The notes beneath the pieces were generated by a model, which saw nothing but the letters and a program-made list of their open reading frames with translations, did no database searches and had not been told where the DNA came from. Of a stretch of DNA of 64,000 nucleotides, positions 44,378 to 53,130 are shown in pieces. Position numbers and translations under genes: made by a program. Within the stretch, counting starts at the first letter, position 1. Each line of letters starts with the position of its first letter. Source of the stretch: Caballeronia glathei (lineage in GTDB: Bacteria; Pseudomonadota; Gammaproteobacteria; Burkholderiales; Burkholderiaceae); assembly GCF_000698595.1 (NCBI RefSeq), contig NZ_JFHC01000033.1, forward strand, positions 24,835 to 88,834, written 5' to 3'.

Positions 44378-45040
44378 TTATTCGGTGGCTTCGGCAGGTT
44401 CGGGAAAGAGCGCGATGAAGTCGAGCATCTGCTCGCCGAGCATATTGACGTGCGCGGACATCGCTTTATCGGCGGCGTCGCCGTCGCCGCGCTCGATGGC
44501 GTCGATCACCTGCTCGTGCTCATCGACGGTATCGAGCCGGCGACGCACCTTCTGCGTAACCATCTTGCGATAGATCGATACGCGGTTGCGCAGGCTGCGC
44601 GTCTGATCGGCGAGAAACTCGTTCTGGCTCGCCTCGTAGACGATCTCGTGAAAGCGGCGGTTGATTTCGTAGAAGCTGTCGATCTGGCCGGCATCGAGCG
44701 TCGTGCGAAGTTGCTCCTGGGTCTCGCGCAGGCGTGCGATCTGCTGTGGCGTCGCGCGGCGCGCGGCGAGGCGGGCGCACAGCCCTTCGAGCTCGGCCAT
44801 GACCTGAAACATTTCCAGCAGCTTGCGCGCGGACAGCGCCGCGACCATCGCGGGCTGGCGTGGACGCATCGTGATGAGCGCCTCCGATGCCAGCTGGCGC
44901 AGCGCTTCGCGAATCGGCGTGCGCGAGCATTCGAAGCGTTCGGAAAGCTCGGTTTCCTCCAGCCGCGAGCCGGGCGGCAGCCTGCCCGACAGGATTTCGC
45001 TCTCAAGCGTCGTCAGAATCTCGTCCGCTCGGGTGGTCAT
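44378..45040 (-). CDS. GntR/FCD-family transcriptional regulator
   Basis: A 220-residue protein: wHTH RADEILTTLESEILSGRLPPGSRLEETELSERFECSRTPIREALRQLASEALITMRP and an FCD domain (LLEMFQVMAELEGLCARLAARRA, NRRFHEIVYEASQNEFL, DEHEQVIDAIERGDGDAADKAMSAHV, keeping the Asp/His metal-binding residues). GGAG precedes the ATG at 45040. Its leader repeats the MFS-leader motif at the same spacing, so it should autoregulate and control the MFS and SDR operons. Confidence 0.9.
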   Translation of the reverse strand: MTTRADEILTTLESEILSGRLPPGSRLEETELSERFECSRTPIREALRQLASEALITMRPRQPAMVAALSARKLLEMFQVMAELEGLCARLAARRATPQQIARLRETQEQLRTTLDAGQIDSFYEINRRFHEIVYEASQNEFLADQTRSLRNRVSIYRKMVTQKVRRRLDTVDEHEQVIDAIERGDGDAADKAMSAHVNMLGEQMLDFIALFPEPAEATE

Positions 45041-45223
45041 ATGTATCTCCAAGCCTTTTGCTTGTATTTTCTGAGGGTCTGATTGTCGCACGAAACCGGG
45101 CGTGCGCAGGCGCGAGAGTGTCGGCACCCTGAAGCACGGCGCTGCTACGCGCGCTCATGACGGTCACACGAGCGTGAGCTGTCGAGGGGCGATAATAGCG
45201 ATTCAAACTGAAGGAAAGCTTAC

Positions 45224-45883
45224 GTGCGCGTACTCTTCGTAGAAGACGACGATCTGATCGGCTGTGGTGTCGAAGCCGGGCTGCGTCAGGCTGGTTTTAC
45301 GGTCGACTGGGCCCGCGACGGTCACGAGGCCGGCCTCGCCCTCACCACCACCACGTACGCGCTGGTCGTGCTGGATCTCGGTTTGCCCAGGGTGTCAGGC
45401 ATGGACCTTCTGAAACGGCTGCGCGACGCCGGCAAGGACGTCCCGGTGCTCGTGCTGACGGCGCGAGGAACGGTACTCGATCGCGTCGGCGGTCTCGAAG
45501 CCGGCGCCGACGACTACCTCGGCAAGCCATTCGATCTCACCGAACTGATCGCGCGTTGCCGGGCCTTGCTGCGCCGCGCGCAAGGGCGCAGTGTCGAGCC
45601 CATCCGCTATCAGGACCTGACGGTCAATCCCGCAGCGCAAACGGTCGACGTAGGCGATACGCGGGTGTCCCTGACCTCGCGCGAATGGGCCGTCCTGATG
45701 CAGTTGCTGACCCATCAGGGCATTCCCCAGTCGCGCTCGAGCCTCGAAGAGAGTCTGTATGGCTGGCAGCAGGAAATTGAAAGCAACACGATCGAGGTCC
45801 ACGTGTCCAATCTGCGCAAAAAGCTCGGCGCCAGGTTGATCAGAACCGTGCGAAATATCGGCTACGTGGTGGAGAAAGCGTGA
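45224..45883 (+). CDS. OmpR-family response regulator (QseB/PmrA-like), system 1
   Basis: A 219-residue regulator. Receiver domain with acidic pocket E7-D8-D9, phospho-acceptor D51 (VVLDLGLPRVSG) and Lys in YLGKPFDL; C-terminal winged helix with SLTSREWAVLMQLLTHQGIPQSRSSLEESLYGW and SNTIEVHVSNLRKKLG. The GTG start is coupled to an AAGGA site that is part of a CTGAAG-N5-CTTACG pattern. Its stop overlaps the kinase start. It is the nearest regulator of the hpnJ-hpnI-hpnL module. Confidence 0.92.
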   Translation: MRVLFVEDDDLIGCGVEAGLRQAGFTVDWARDGHEAGLALTTTTYALVVLDLGLPRVSGMDLLKRLRDAGKDVPVLVLTARGTVLDRVGGLEAGADDYLGKPFDLTELIARCRALLRRAQGRSVEPIRYQDLTVNPAAQTVDVGDTRVSLTSREWAVLMQLLTHQGIPQSRSSLEESLYGWQQEIESNTIEVHVSNLRKKLGARLIRTVRNIGYVVEKA

Positions 45884-47319
45884 TTTCAGCATCTATCCGC
45901 AGGCGCCTGGTGTTGCTGGTACTCGCCAGCATCGTGTTGATCTGGGGTATTGCGTGGATATCGAGCTATCGTCAGGCGGAGCGCGAAGTCGGCGAATGGG
46001 AACAGGCGCGGCTCGCGGAGCTGGCGCAAATCCTTGCGTTGCTTGACCAGCGCAATTTGACCACGCTCGCCAATGCGCGCATCGACGTGCGGGAAGAAGA
46101 GAAAGGCGGCGAGCCGGGTGCCAACGATGGTGACGACGATGACGCGTTGCCGCGCGACGCGCTATTCCAGGTGCGCAGCGCCAACGGCGACGTGCTGGCA
46201 GGCAGTCCGCAATTGCGCGCCTTGCACGCGTGGGATCTGCCGATGCCGCCGGCCAGCGGCTCCCGGGACATGACCCTGGGCGGCCAGATATGGCATACGT
46301 TCACCTTGCGGGATACCGCGCTTGGCCAAACGGTACGCGTCTTCGAACCGGCCAACACGCGCAGCGATCTGGTGAGCGGCGTGGCGAGCCGCATCGCCCG
46401 GCCCACCCTCCTCGCGCTGCCGGTGCTGGCTTTGCTGGTGTGGCTGAGCATCGGCTGGAGTCTGGCGCCGCTCAAGACCCTCTCGGGCGAAATCCGCGTG
46501 CGCGGCATCAACCGTCTGGAAGCGGTCGACATCGGTCGGGCGCCGACCGAGGTGCGGCCGCTGGTGGATGCGATCAATCTGGTGCTGTCGCGCTTGCGGC
46601 ACTCGATCGAACGCGAACGCGCGTTTACCGCTGACGCCGCGCATGAACTGAAGACGCCGCTCGCCGCGATCAAGGTGCAGGCGCAGGTCGCACTGGCGGA
46701 GCCGGACGCGGCGCTACGACAGCTGGCGATTGAACGCGTGGTGCAAGGCGTCGATCGCGGCGCGCGGCTCTCGGAGCAATTGCTGTTGCTCGCGCGCCTG
46801 GACACGCACGAAAGGACGTCGACCGCACGGCTCAATCTCGCCGAAGTCGCAAGAGATGCCCTGCTGGCCAACCAGCGCAATGCGGAGCAGAAAAGCATTC
46901 ATATGAGATTGACGGGTGACCCGCGCACGGAAATCAACGCCGAGCCGGTGCTGACCGGCATCATGCTCGACAACCTGCTCGATAACGCGATCAAGTACGG
47001 ACGTGAATACGGCACTATCGAGGTGGGCATGCAGCATGCAAACGGCCGCGTGCAACTCATCGTGCGTGACGACGGCCCCGGTGTCGCGCCTGACGACCTC
47101 GCCCATCTGACGAACCGGTTTTTCCGCGCGACCGGTACCCAGGCCTCCGGCAGCGGCCTGGGTCTCTCGATCGTCGCGCGGATTGCGGAGCATTTCGATG
47201 CGAACCTGCAGGTGGGCACGGGCATCGGTGGCCGCGGGCTGGCGGTGGAACTGTCGTTTCCTGCTTGCGTTGAAGCGGGCCGAGCCGTGCCGGGAGCGTC
47301 AGTGAGAAGAGCGCTCTGA
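45880..47319 (+). CDS. Sensor histidine kinase (QseC/PmrB-like), system 1
   Basis: A 479-residue kinase with TM1 at about 9-28, a periplasmic segment of about 140 residues, TM2 at 168-190, then HAMP, HisKA with H255 (DAAHELKTPLAAIKV) and HATPase with N369 (NLLDNAIKYG), DDGPGVA and GSGLGLS. The periplasmic segment holds a strongly acidic run (residues 69-93: DVREEEKGGEP...NDGDDDD), which could bind cations or cationic peptides, as PmrB's acidic loop binds Fe(III). The GTG start overlaps the regulator stop. Its 3' end overlaps hpnL by 21 bases tail-to-tail. Confidence 0.92.
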   Translation: MISASIRRRLVLLVLASIVLIWGIAWISSYRQAEREVGEWEQARLAELAQILALLDQRNLTTLANARIDVREEEKGGEPGANDGDDDDALPRDALFQVRSANGDVLAGSPQLRALHAWDLPMPPASGSRDMTLGGQIWHTFTLRDTALGQTVRVFEPANTRSDLVSGVASRIARPTLLALPVLALLVWLSIGWSLAPLKTLSGEIRVRGINRLEAVDIGRAPTEVRPLVDAINLVLSRLRHSIERERAFTADAAHELKTPLAAIKVQAQVALAEPDAALRQLAIERVVQGVDRGARLSEQLLLLARLDTHERTSTARLNLAEVARDALLANQRNAEQKSIHMRLTGDPRTEINAEPVLTGIMLDNLLDNAIKYGREYGTIEVGMQHANGRVQLIVRDDGPGVAPDDLAHLTNRFFRATGTQASGSGLGLSIVARIAEHFDANLQVGTGIGGRGLAVELSFPACVEAGRAVPGASVRRAL

Positions 47320-48306
47320 CGGCACCGGTTGCGTGGGAGCGCGATTCGAGCGCTCGGCAAACTGCCATGCCAGAAGCCCCGGCACGAAGATCAGCAGGTC
47401 ACGAATGCGCCGCGCGCCAGCCAGCGCCAGACAGATCGAAGGATCGAGACCAATGGCGCCACCGATCAGAATAAAACCACCCTCCTGGACGCCCAGGCCG
47501 CCCGGCACGAAGAAAGCCGCGCTGCTGACCGCCTGAATCAGTGATTCGAGCACCACCGCCTCGGTCAGGCTCACCGGAGCGCCGAGAAAGCGCAGCGCGA
47601 GCCAGATTTCCAGCGCCGTCAGAAAGCACTGCAGCGGTTGCCAGAAGAACAGATAGCGCAGCACTACCGCGCGTCTGCGCCAGATCAGCTTGATGGCCAC
47701 ATCAATCTGCGCCGACTGCCCGACCAGCGCAGCCAGTTTGCCGCTCGTCATGCGATCGAGCACACGCGTGATGCGCTCGAAGGGATTGGCGTGCTGTACG
47801 AGTGCGAACAGCACCAACAGCGGCGTCAGGATCACCACGCCCCACGCCAATTGTCCCGCCAGCCGCAGTGTGTTCGACTGCGCATGAGCGAAAAGAAAGC
47901 CGATGCCGATCATCGTGAACAGCAACTGGCTGATGACGGTGAGCTGCATGTCGACGATGATGCTGCCCACCGCCGTCGACGGACGCACCCCCCAGCGCCT
48001 GAGCATCCTGAATGACACCACCTCGCCGCCGATACGCGCCACCGGCAACATGCTATTCACGGATTCGCGCACCCAGACCAGATGCAACATGCTGGCGATG
48101 CCCGGCCGGTTCGCGCCGCGGATCAGCGAGCGCCAGCCGCATGCATTGGCAAGCATCGGCAGCCCATGCGAAATCGCCGCCAGCAGGAGGCCCGCGCCCG
48201 CGGTGCGCAACGCACCCAGGACGGCGACAGGGTTCTCCTGCCACACGAGCCACAGCGAAACCAGCAAGCCGGCTAGTGCGGACAGGCGGCCAAGATGCCT
48301 GATCAC
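47299..48306 (-). CDS. hpnL: HpnL-type membrane protein (lysylphosphatidylglycerol synthase TM-region family)
   Basis: A 335-residue, multi-helix inner-membrane protein of the UPF0104/AglD-MprF flippase-like family, with the conserved WVRESVNSMLPVARIGGEVVSFRML (the 'LPxxxxGG' block) and AAFFVPGGLGVQEGGFILIG. Hopanoid-associated HpnL has this fold and may move hopanoid lipids across membranes. The GTG at 48306 follows AAGG; a GTG at 48321 is also in frame. It is third gene of hpnJ-hpnI-hpnL on the minus strand, 94 bases after hpnI. Confidence 0.85.
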   Translation of the reverse strand: MIRHLGRLSALAGLLVSLWLVWQENPVAVLGALRTAGAGLLLAAISHGLPMLANACGWRSLIRGANRPGIASMLHLVWVRESVNSMLPVARIGGEVVSFRMLRRWGVRPSTAVGSIIVDMQLTVISQLLFTMIGIGFLFAHAQSNTLRLAGQLAWGVVILTPLLVLFALVQHANPFERITRVLDRMTSGKLAALVGQSAQIDVAIKLIWRRRAVVLRYLFFWQPLQCFLTALEIWLALRFLGAPVSLTEAVVLESLIQAVSSAAFFVPGGLGVQEGGFILIGGAIGLDPSICLALAGARRIRDLLIFVPGLLAWQFAERSNRAPTQPVPSERSSH

Positions 48307-48400
48307 GCACACACCTTGCACATGCGCTTCAGTCCGTCTGCCTGACCCCCGGTTTCTCCATGCTCGCGCTTCATCGCCAACCCAATCCGCCGTTCATCCG

Positions 48401-49561
48401 TCATTCGTCCTGTGCCACCGACAACAGGCCGTCGCCGTCCACCCTGAAACTGAAGCCGCGCCAGATCACGCGTGAGGACCAGAAGCTCGCCACGAAAATC
48501 GTAAACGACACGATATCCCATAATGGCATCAGCCAGAGATCGCGGCGCGCCTGCCGCAATACGCGATCCGACAGCACTTTCAACCCGAGCCGGGCGCACA
48601 CGGCGACCAGCGCGAGCGGCCATGCCCACACAGCGCCGCCCGAGAACACTACGGCGAGCAGCGCGAAAGCGAGCGGGTGGATCAACGCCGAACCAAGGTG
48701 GCCGAGCGGATCGATACTGCGAATCGTGCGGCTCCAGCGCAGTTCGTGGTCGATCAATTGCATCGCACTCGATTCGACGCAGGCATGTGAAATCATGAAC
48801 GGAGGAATCGCGACCTTTTCGCCGATCATCCGCACCGCTTCACCGATCGCGTGATCTTCGGCCAAATGCTTGACGAACGGTGTGAGCCCGCCGATTTTTT
48901 CGAGCGTGTCGCGCCGCATTGCGATGCTTTGCCCGAAGCAGGGCCGCGCGAGACCGAGTGCGAGGCCGGTCACCACGCCGGGCAAGAAATGATAGTTGGT
49001 CGCATTGGCCGACAGGCGCGGCCAGAACCCGGGATCGGGTTGCCCGCGATACACACAGGTGACGAGACCGACACCCGGTTTCTGCAATTCTCCGATTACA
49101 TTGCGCAGATAGTCCGGGCCGACGCTCACGTCGCTATCGGCAAACACCAGCACGTCGTGCTGCGCCTGCGGCAGCATATTGAGGATGTTGCTGATCTTAC
49201 GGTTGGGACCATACAGGCGCGTATCGGCGACTACGGTGATGTTCGCATCGGGATGCAACCTTCGTAGTTCGTCCACCGTTTGCAAGGCAGGGTCGTTCGA
49301 GTCGTGCACGCCGAACAGGAATTGCACGGGCCCCGGATAGCGCTGCTGACAGAAACTCGACAGGTTCGCGAGCAGTGTCCATTCGTCGCCATGCAACGGC
49401 TTGACGATCGTGACCGGCGGGAAGGTGGTCGGCTCGGACACGGGCCGCGCGAAGAAACGCCCGATCAGTGCGCCGGCCAGCACGGTATAGCCGATGCCGA
49501 ATGAAGCCGCCGCCGCGCACGCGAAGCTCAGCGTGACGGCGAACAGGTGTGCGGCGCTCAC
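48401..49561 (-). CDS. hpnI: Hopanoid glycosyltransferase HpnI (copy 1)
   Basis: A 386-residue GT2 enzyme of the ceramide-glucosyltransferase-like type. N-terminal helix, PVTIVKPLHGDEWTLLANLSSF, DSD motif in VLVFADSDVSVGPDYL, acidic site LAEDHAIGE, RWSRTIRSIDPLG (the R-W-x-R-T acceptor motif) and two or three C-terminal membrane helices. HpnI adds N-acetylglucosamine to bacteriohopanetetrol in cyclitol-ether hopanoid synthesis. The GTG start overlaps the hpnJ stop (GTGA). It differs a good deal from copy 2 at 57642, although both flank near-identical hpnJ genes. Confidence 0.88.
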   Translation of the reverse strand: MSAAHLFAVTLSFACAAAASFGIGYTVLAGALIGRFFARPVSEPTTFPPVTIVKPLHGDEWTLLANLSSFCQQRYPGPVQFLFGVHDSNDPALQTVDELRRLHPDANITVVADTRLYGPNRKISNILNMLPQAQHDVLVFADSDVSVGPDYLRNVIGELQKPGVGLVTCVYRGQPDPGFWPRLSANATNYHFLPGVVTGLALGLARPCFGQSIAMRRDTLEKIGGLTPFVKHLAEDHAIGEAVRMIGEKVAIPPFMISHACVESSAMQLIDHELRWSRTIRSIDPLGHLGSALIHPLAFALLAVVFSGGAVWAWPLALVAVCARLGLKVLSDRVLRQARRDLWLMPLWDIVSFTIFVASFWSSRVIWRGFSFRVDGDGLLSVAQDE

Positions 49562-50979
49562 GCCTGATGGGCGCGCAGGAAGCGGAAGAATTCGACGCCT
49601 TCCCGCAAGCGCCGTTTCATCATGTCCCAACTCGTCAGCATTTCGCGCAGGATTTCCCAGATCTTCGACGGGCGGAAATAGAAGCGCTTGTAGAAGTTTT
49701 CGAGCTGGTGATACATCTCGTCGCGCGACAGATGCGGATAGCCGATCGCAGCCAGTTGCACACCTTCCCTGCTGACGAGATTGATGACCTTGTTCTCCTC
49801 GAGCCAGCCGTTCTCGACCGCCTGGTTATACAGCGTCGTGCCGGGATACGGCGCGGCGAGCGATACCTGGATCGTCAGCGGATTGATCTCTTTCGCGTAC
49901 TCGATGGTCTTCTGAATGGTTTCCGGCGTCTCGCCCGGCAAGCCCAGAATGAAGGTGCCGTGAACCTTGATGCCGAGCGTGCGGCAGTCTTTCGCGAAGC
50001 GCCGCGCGATGTCCGTGCGCAAGCCCTTCTTCACGTTCAGCAGGATCTGGTCGTCGCCGGATTCATAGCCGACGAGCAGCAGCCGCAGGCCGTTATCCTT
50101 CATGATCTTCAGCGTCGCGTAAGGAACGTTCGCCTTCGCGTTGCACGACCACGTCACGCCGAGCTTGCCCATGCCGCGCGCAATCTCTTCCGCGCGAGGC
50201 TTGAAGTCCGTGAAGGTGTCGTCGTCGAACATGATCTCCTTCACTTCCGGCATGTTGTCGCGAATCCACCTGACCTCTTCGAGCACGTTCTCGACCGAGC
50301 GCACGCGATAGCGATGGCCGCCGACCGTTTGCGGCCACAGACAGAACGTACACTTGGAGCGACAGCCGCGGCCCGTGTAGAGCGACACATAGGGATGCTT
50401 CAGGTAGCCGTTGAAGTAGTTTTCGATCGTCAGATCGCGCTTGTAGACCGGCGCGACGAACGGCAGCTCGTCCATGTTCTCGAGGATCGGGCGCGCTACG
50501 TTATGTTCGATCGAACCGTCCGCCGCGCGATAGCTCAAGCCCTGGATCTGCGCGAACGGAACGCCTTCGGCGATCTCCTTGCAGGTCAAGTCGAATTCTT
50601 CACGGCAGACAAAATCGATCGCCTCGCTTGCGGTCAGCGAATTGTGTGGATCGACCGCCACCTTTGCGCCCACCATGCCGATCAAGATCGAAGGCTTGCG
50701 TTTCTTCAGGTTTTCGGCGAAGAGGGCATCGGTTGGAAAGGACGGCGTACTGGTATGAATGATCACCAGGTCGTATTGCTGCGCGATGTCGAGCACAGCC
50801 TCCACCGACAGGCCGTCTGCGGGCGCATCGAGAACGCGGCTATCGGGAATGAGCGCGGCGGGTTGGGCGAGCCACGTCGGATACCAGAACGAACGGACTT
50901 CACGCTTCGCCTGGTAGCGCGAACCCGCGCCGCCATCGAAGCCGTCGTATGACGGTGCCTGCAGGAAGAGAGTTTTCAT
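49558..50979 (-). CDS. hpnJ: Hopanoid radical SAM protein HpnJ (copy 1)
   Basis: A 473-residue B12-binding-type radical SAM enzyme. N-terminal MKTLFLQAPSYDGFDGGAGSRYQ, a cobalamin-domain-like first half (VGAKVAVDPHNSL), then the [4Fe-4S] site C206-x3-C210-x2-C213 (GRGCRSKCTFCLWPQ) and the SAM-barrel block FDDDTFT. HpnJ is known in Burkholderia to contract glucosamine-type sugars on hopanoids to the cyclitol ring. It is first gene of the module, behind a promoter region with CTGAAG-N5-CTGAAG. A near-identical homologue of the same length is at 58915. Confidence 0.92.
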   Translation of the reverse strand: MKTLFLQAPSYDGFDGGAGSRYQAKREVRSFWYPTWLAQPAALIPDSRVLDAPADGLSVEAVLDIAQQYDLVIIHTSTPSFPTDALFAENLKKRKPSILIGMVGAKVAVDPHNSLTASEAIDFVCREEFDLTCKEIAEGVPFAQIQGLSYRAADGSIEHNVARPILENMDELPFVAPVYKRDLTIENYFNGYLKHPYVSLYTGRGCRSKCTFCLWPQTVGGHRYRVRSVENVLEEVRWIRDNMPEVKEIMFDDDTFTDFKPRAEEIARGMGKLGVTWSCNAKANVPYATLKIMKDNGLRLLLVGYESGDDQILLNVKKGLRTDIARRFAKDCRTLGIKVHGTFILGLPGETPETIQKTIEYAKEINPLTIQVSLAAPYPGTTLYNQAVENGWLEENKVINLVSREGVQLAAIGYPHLSRDEMYHQLENFYKRFYFRPSKIWEILREMLTSWDMMKRRLREGVEFFRFLRAHQA

Positions 50980-51301
50980 GAATGCAGCAGCAATCCTTTA
51001 ATCGAAGCTTTCAGCGTTCTAGCGGAAGGTTTCCAAAGTTTGTTTACTCCCGGGATGCAAGCGGACGCGCAAATAGTACGGGGCGAAGCTGAAGGAAACC
51101 TGAAGGAACCAATACAGCGCGCCTGCAAGTAAGGATCGCCGCGAAGCGATCCTGCGCGGTCCGGAAGCGAACGGGAGAACTGATATTGATTACGGCGTTG
51201 CGAAGCATCGCCATGAGACAGTCAACTCACGCCGCCGCGAAGCGGGCGCGACCTGCGAAGACCCGCGTGCACAGACGCGGGCAATCCTGCTGGCCAGACG
51301 A
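50980..51301. other. 322-base gap with the hpnJ promoter
   Basis: Between hpnJ (start 50979) and the phosphodiesterase gene (stop 51302). It holds the direct repeat at 51089-51105. No gene or terminator hairpin was identified. Confidence 0.45.
51089..51105 (-). promoter_or_regulatory. PmrA/QseB-type direct repeat upstream of hpnJ (copy 1)
   Basis: CTGAAG-N5-CTGAAG on the plus strand; read toward hpnJ it is CTTCAG-N5-CTTCAG followed after 13 bases by TATTTG, a possible -10. The 11-bp period matches the boxes near 55-57 kb. The box ends about 110 bases before the ATG at 50979. Confidence 0.5.
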
Positions 51302-52942
51302 TCAGAACCCGAGGCCGGGCAGCACCTGCGTGCCTTCAGCTGCCACCGACTGCAAGGCATTCGGATCCAGCTTCAGCGATTTGAGGATGGTCGGCGCGAC
51401 CTGCGTGGTGCTGACGGTGGTGGCGTTCGTCGCCGCCTGCAGCCCCGGATAGGCGACGAGCAGGCCAAGATGGCTGTCGTCCGGCGCATTGCCGCCGTGT
51501 TCGGCATCCTTTGCTTTGCTGCTCGTATAAATAACACCCGGATTGGGCTGCACGATGATGTCCGGTGTGCGGCCCTGTGCGGGGTCTCCGAACTTGGCCG
51601 CCAGCGCCGCGCCCGAAAGAATCGAGGCCTGTGACCCGTCCGCGCAGATACCCGTCGCCGTGCATCCGAGGTTGGCCTGCAGGGTCGCGACCGCACTCGC
51701 CATCTGCGACTGATCGCGCAGCCAGATAAGCCCGACGTCGTCGTCCTGCACGAAGCCCGTTCCGACCAGTCCGGAGCCGTCGTTCAGCCTGCCCGACTTC
51801 GTGGCGGCCTGTCCGATGTTGCCCTTCGAGTCCAGAAAGTTGCTCGCTTCGAGCAGCGCCGCAAGCGTGTCGCCGTTCTTGACGAGCTTCGTGTGGTCAG
51901 CAGGAGACTGGCCGTGCTTGGACGTCACGATCACCACCGTCGAAGAGAAGAGACTCTTGGCCTTCAACTCCGCCACCATCTTTCCGATCGCGCCATCCGC
52001 GTATGCAATGGCCGCAGCGACTTGTGGTCCGGGGGTGAACTGCGCATCGGTGTACCCTCCTCCGTCGGCGTTCGGCGCCTTTTGAGCCACGCTCAGCGTC
52101 TGGAAGTTGGTGCCGAACACGGTCGGCACGCCGACGCTCGTCTTGCCCGTGGAGTCCTTGCCGTCGATCTGGTTGAGGATCGCCTGCACGTGGAAGTTGT
52201 CGAACGTTTCCGTGTGCGTGTAGACATCGGTGTAGTCGGTGTTGGTCGCGGGGTCGATGGAGTTGATCTCGGTTCGCGCCAGATCATCGACACCCTTGCC
52301 TGATGGACCATTGACCCAGTCGTAGCCCCACGCGTGCTTGTCGGCCCATGCGGTCCGCGCGTTGGCCATTTGCTGCTTCACGACCTCGAACACCGTGTTC
52401 GTCTTCAGATAGTTGTGCGGGAACACCGGTGTGCACACGCCGTTCACTTTCGCATTGGGGATCGCTTGCGGATTGAAGGCGCCTCCGCCGTCCAGATGCG
52501 TGAGATCGCCACCGTTCATCGCGTCGATGCCCGTGGTCTCGTCGAAGACCACATTCCAGCCCTGCGCGCCCGTGCATTGCGTATCGGCTGGCGCGAACAG
52601 CGTGCGATCGTAGGAAACGTCATAGAAAAGGCCCGCCGACTTAGGCGACCCGCCCGTCAGGAGCGCGGCAAGCCCCGGAAACGAATCAGACAGCCCGGGT
52701 GTGAATGCGTTGGAATACGTGACACCGTTGTTCGCGAGCGCTGCGATGCTGGGACACGTCTTCGCCGCGATGCAGTTGGCGAGATCCTGCTGATGCAAGC
52801 CGTCGATACTCACGAGCAGCACGTGCTGAGCGCCTGCGATTGCGTTGGGTGGTGGAGAGCCGTTGTCAGATCCTCCGCACGCGACGAGCGCGAACGAGGT
52901 GCAAAGAGCCGCGACTATTCCAGCCTTCAGGCGAAGGTTCAC
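51302..52942 (-). CDS. Lipoprotein of the alkaline phosphatase/nucleotide pyrophosphatase superfamily
   Basis: A 546-residue protein with a lipoprotein signal (lipobox LVAC, Cys22, in LCTSFALVACGGSDNG). The mature part has the metal-dependent phosphodiesterase fold: VLLVSIDGLHQQDLANC, TPGLSDSFPGLAALLTGGSP (nucleophile Ser/Thr region), VVIVTSKHGQSPADH and GNAPDDSHLGLLVAYPG. Anchored to the periplasmic or outer-membrane lipid face, it could release phosphate from nucleotides, phospholipids or nucleotide sugars. GTG start with GGAG. It lies between the two hopanoid/TCS blocks; no box of the CTTAAG type was seen before it. Confidence 0.85.
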   Translation of the reverse strand: MNLRLKAGIVAALCTSFALVACGGSDNGSPPPNAIAGAQHVLLVSIDGLHQQDLANCIAAKTCPSIAALANNGVTYSNAFTPGLSDSFPGLAALLTGGSPKSAGLFYDVSYDRTLFAPADTQCTGAQGWNVVFDETTGIDAMNGGDLTHLDGGGAFNPQAIPNAKVNGVCTPVFPHNYLKTNTVFEVVKQQMANARTAWADKHAWGYDWVNGPSGKGVDDLARTEINSIDPATNTDYTDVYTHTETFDNFHVQAILNQIDGKDSTGKTSVGVPTVFGTNFQTLSVAQKAPNADGGGYTDAQFTPGPQVAAAIAYADGAIGKMVAELKAKSLFSSTVVIVTSKHGQSPADHTKLVKNGDTLAALLEASNFLDSKGNIGQAATKSGRLNDGSGLVGTGFVQDDDVGLIWLRDQSQMASAVATLQANLGCTATGICADGSQASILSGAALAAKFGDPAQGRTPDIIVQPNPGVIYTSSKAKDAEHGGNAPDDSHLGLLVAYPGLQAATNATTVSTTQVAPTILKSLKLDPNALQSVAAEGTQVLPGLGF

Positions 52943-53130
52943 TATCGATCTCCAGACTATTGAGGGTGTACGAACGAACCGCGATGAGAGACGGTCGCGG
53001 CGCTCGGCCTAGTCTGGGTCACATCCGAGTCATGAACGTTACGTGGAGATTTCGCGGGCTTTCGCGGCCGTTACACGGCATTTACGTACACTCAATGACG
53101 TAAGGCTGTGCTGTCTATCGTCGTTCAGTG

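Noticed and set aside
45208..45224. CTGAAG-N5-CTTACG as a regulator box before response regulator 1
   Set aside because: It reaches the start codon and contains the AAGGA ribosome site, so the pattern may be coincidental; not counted among the boxes.
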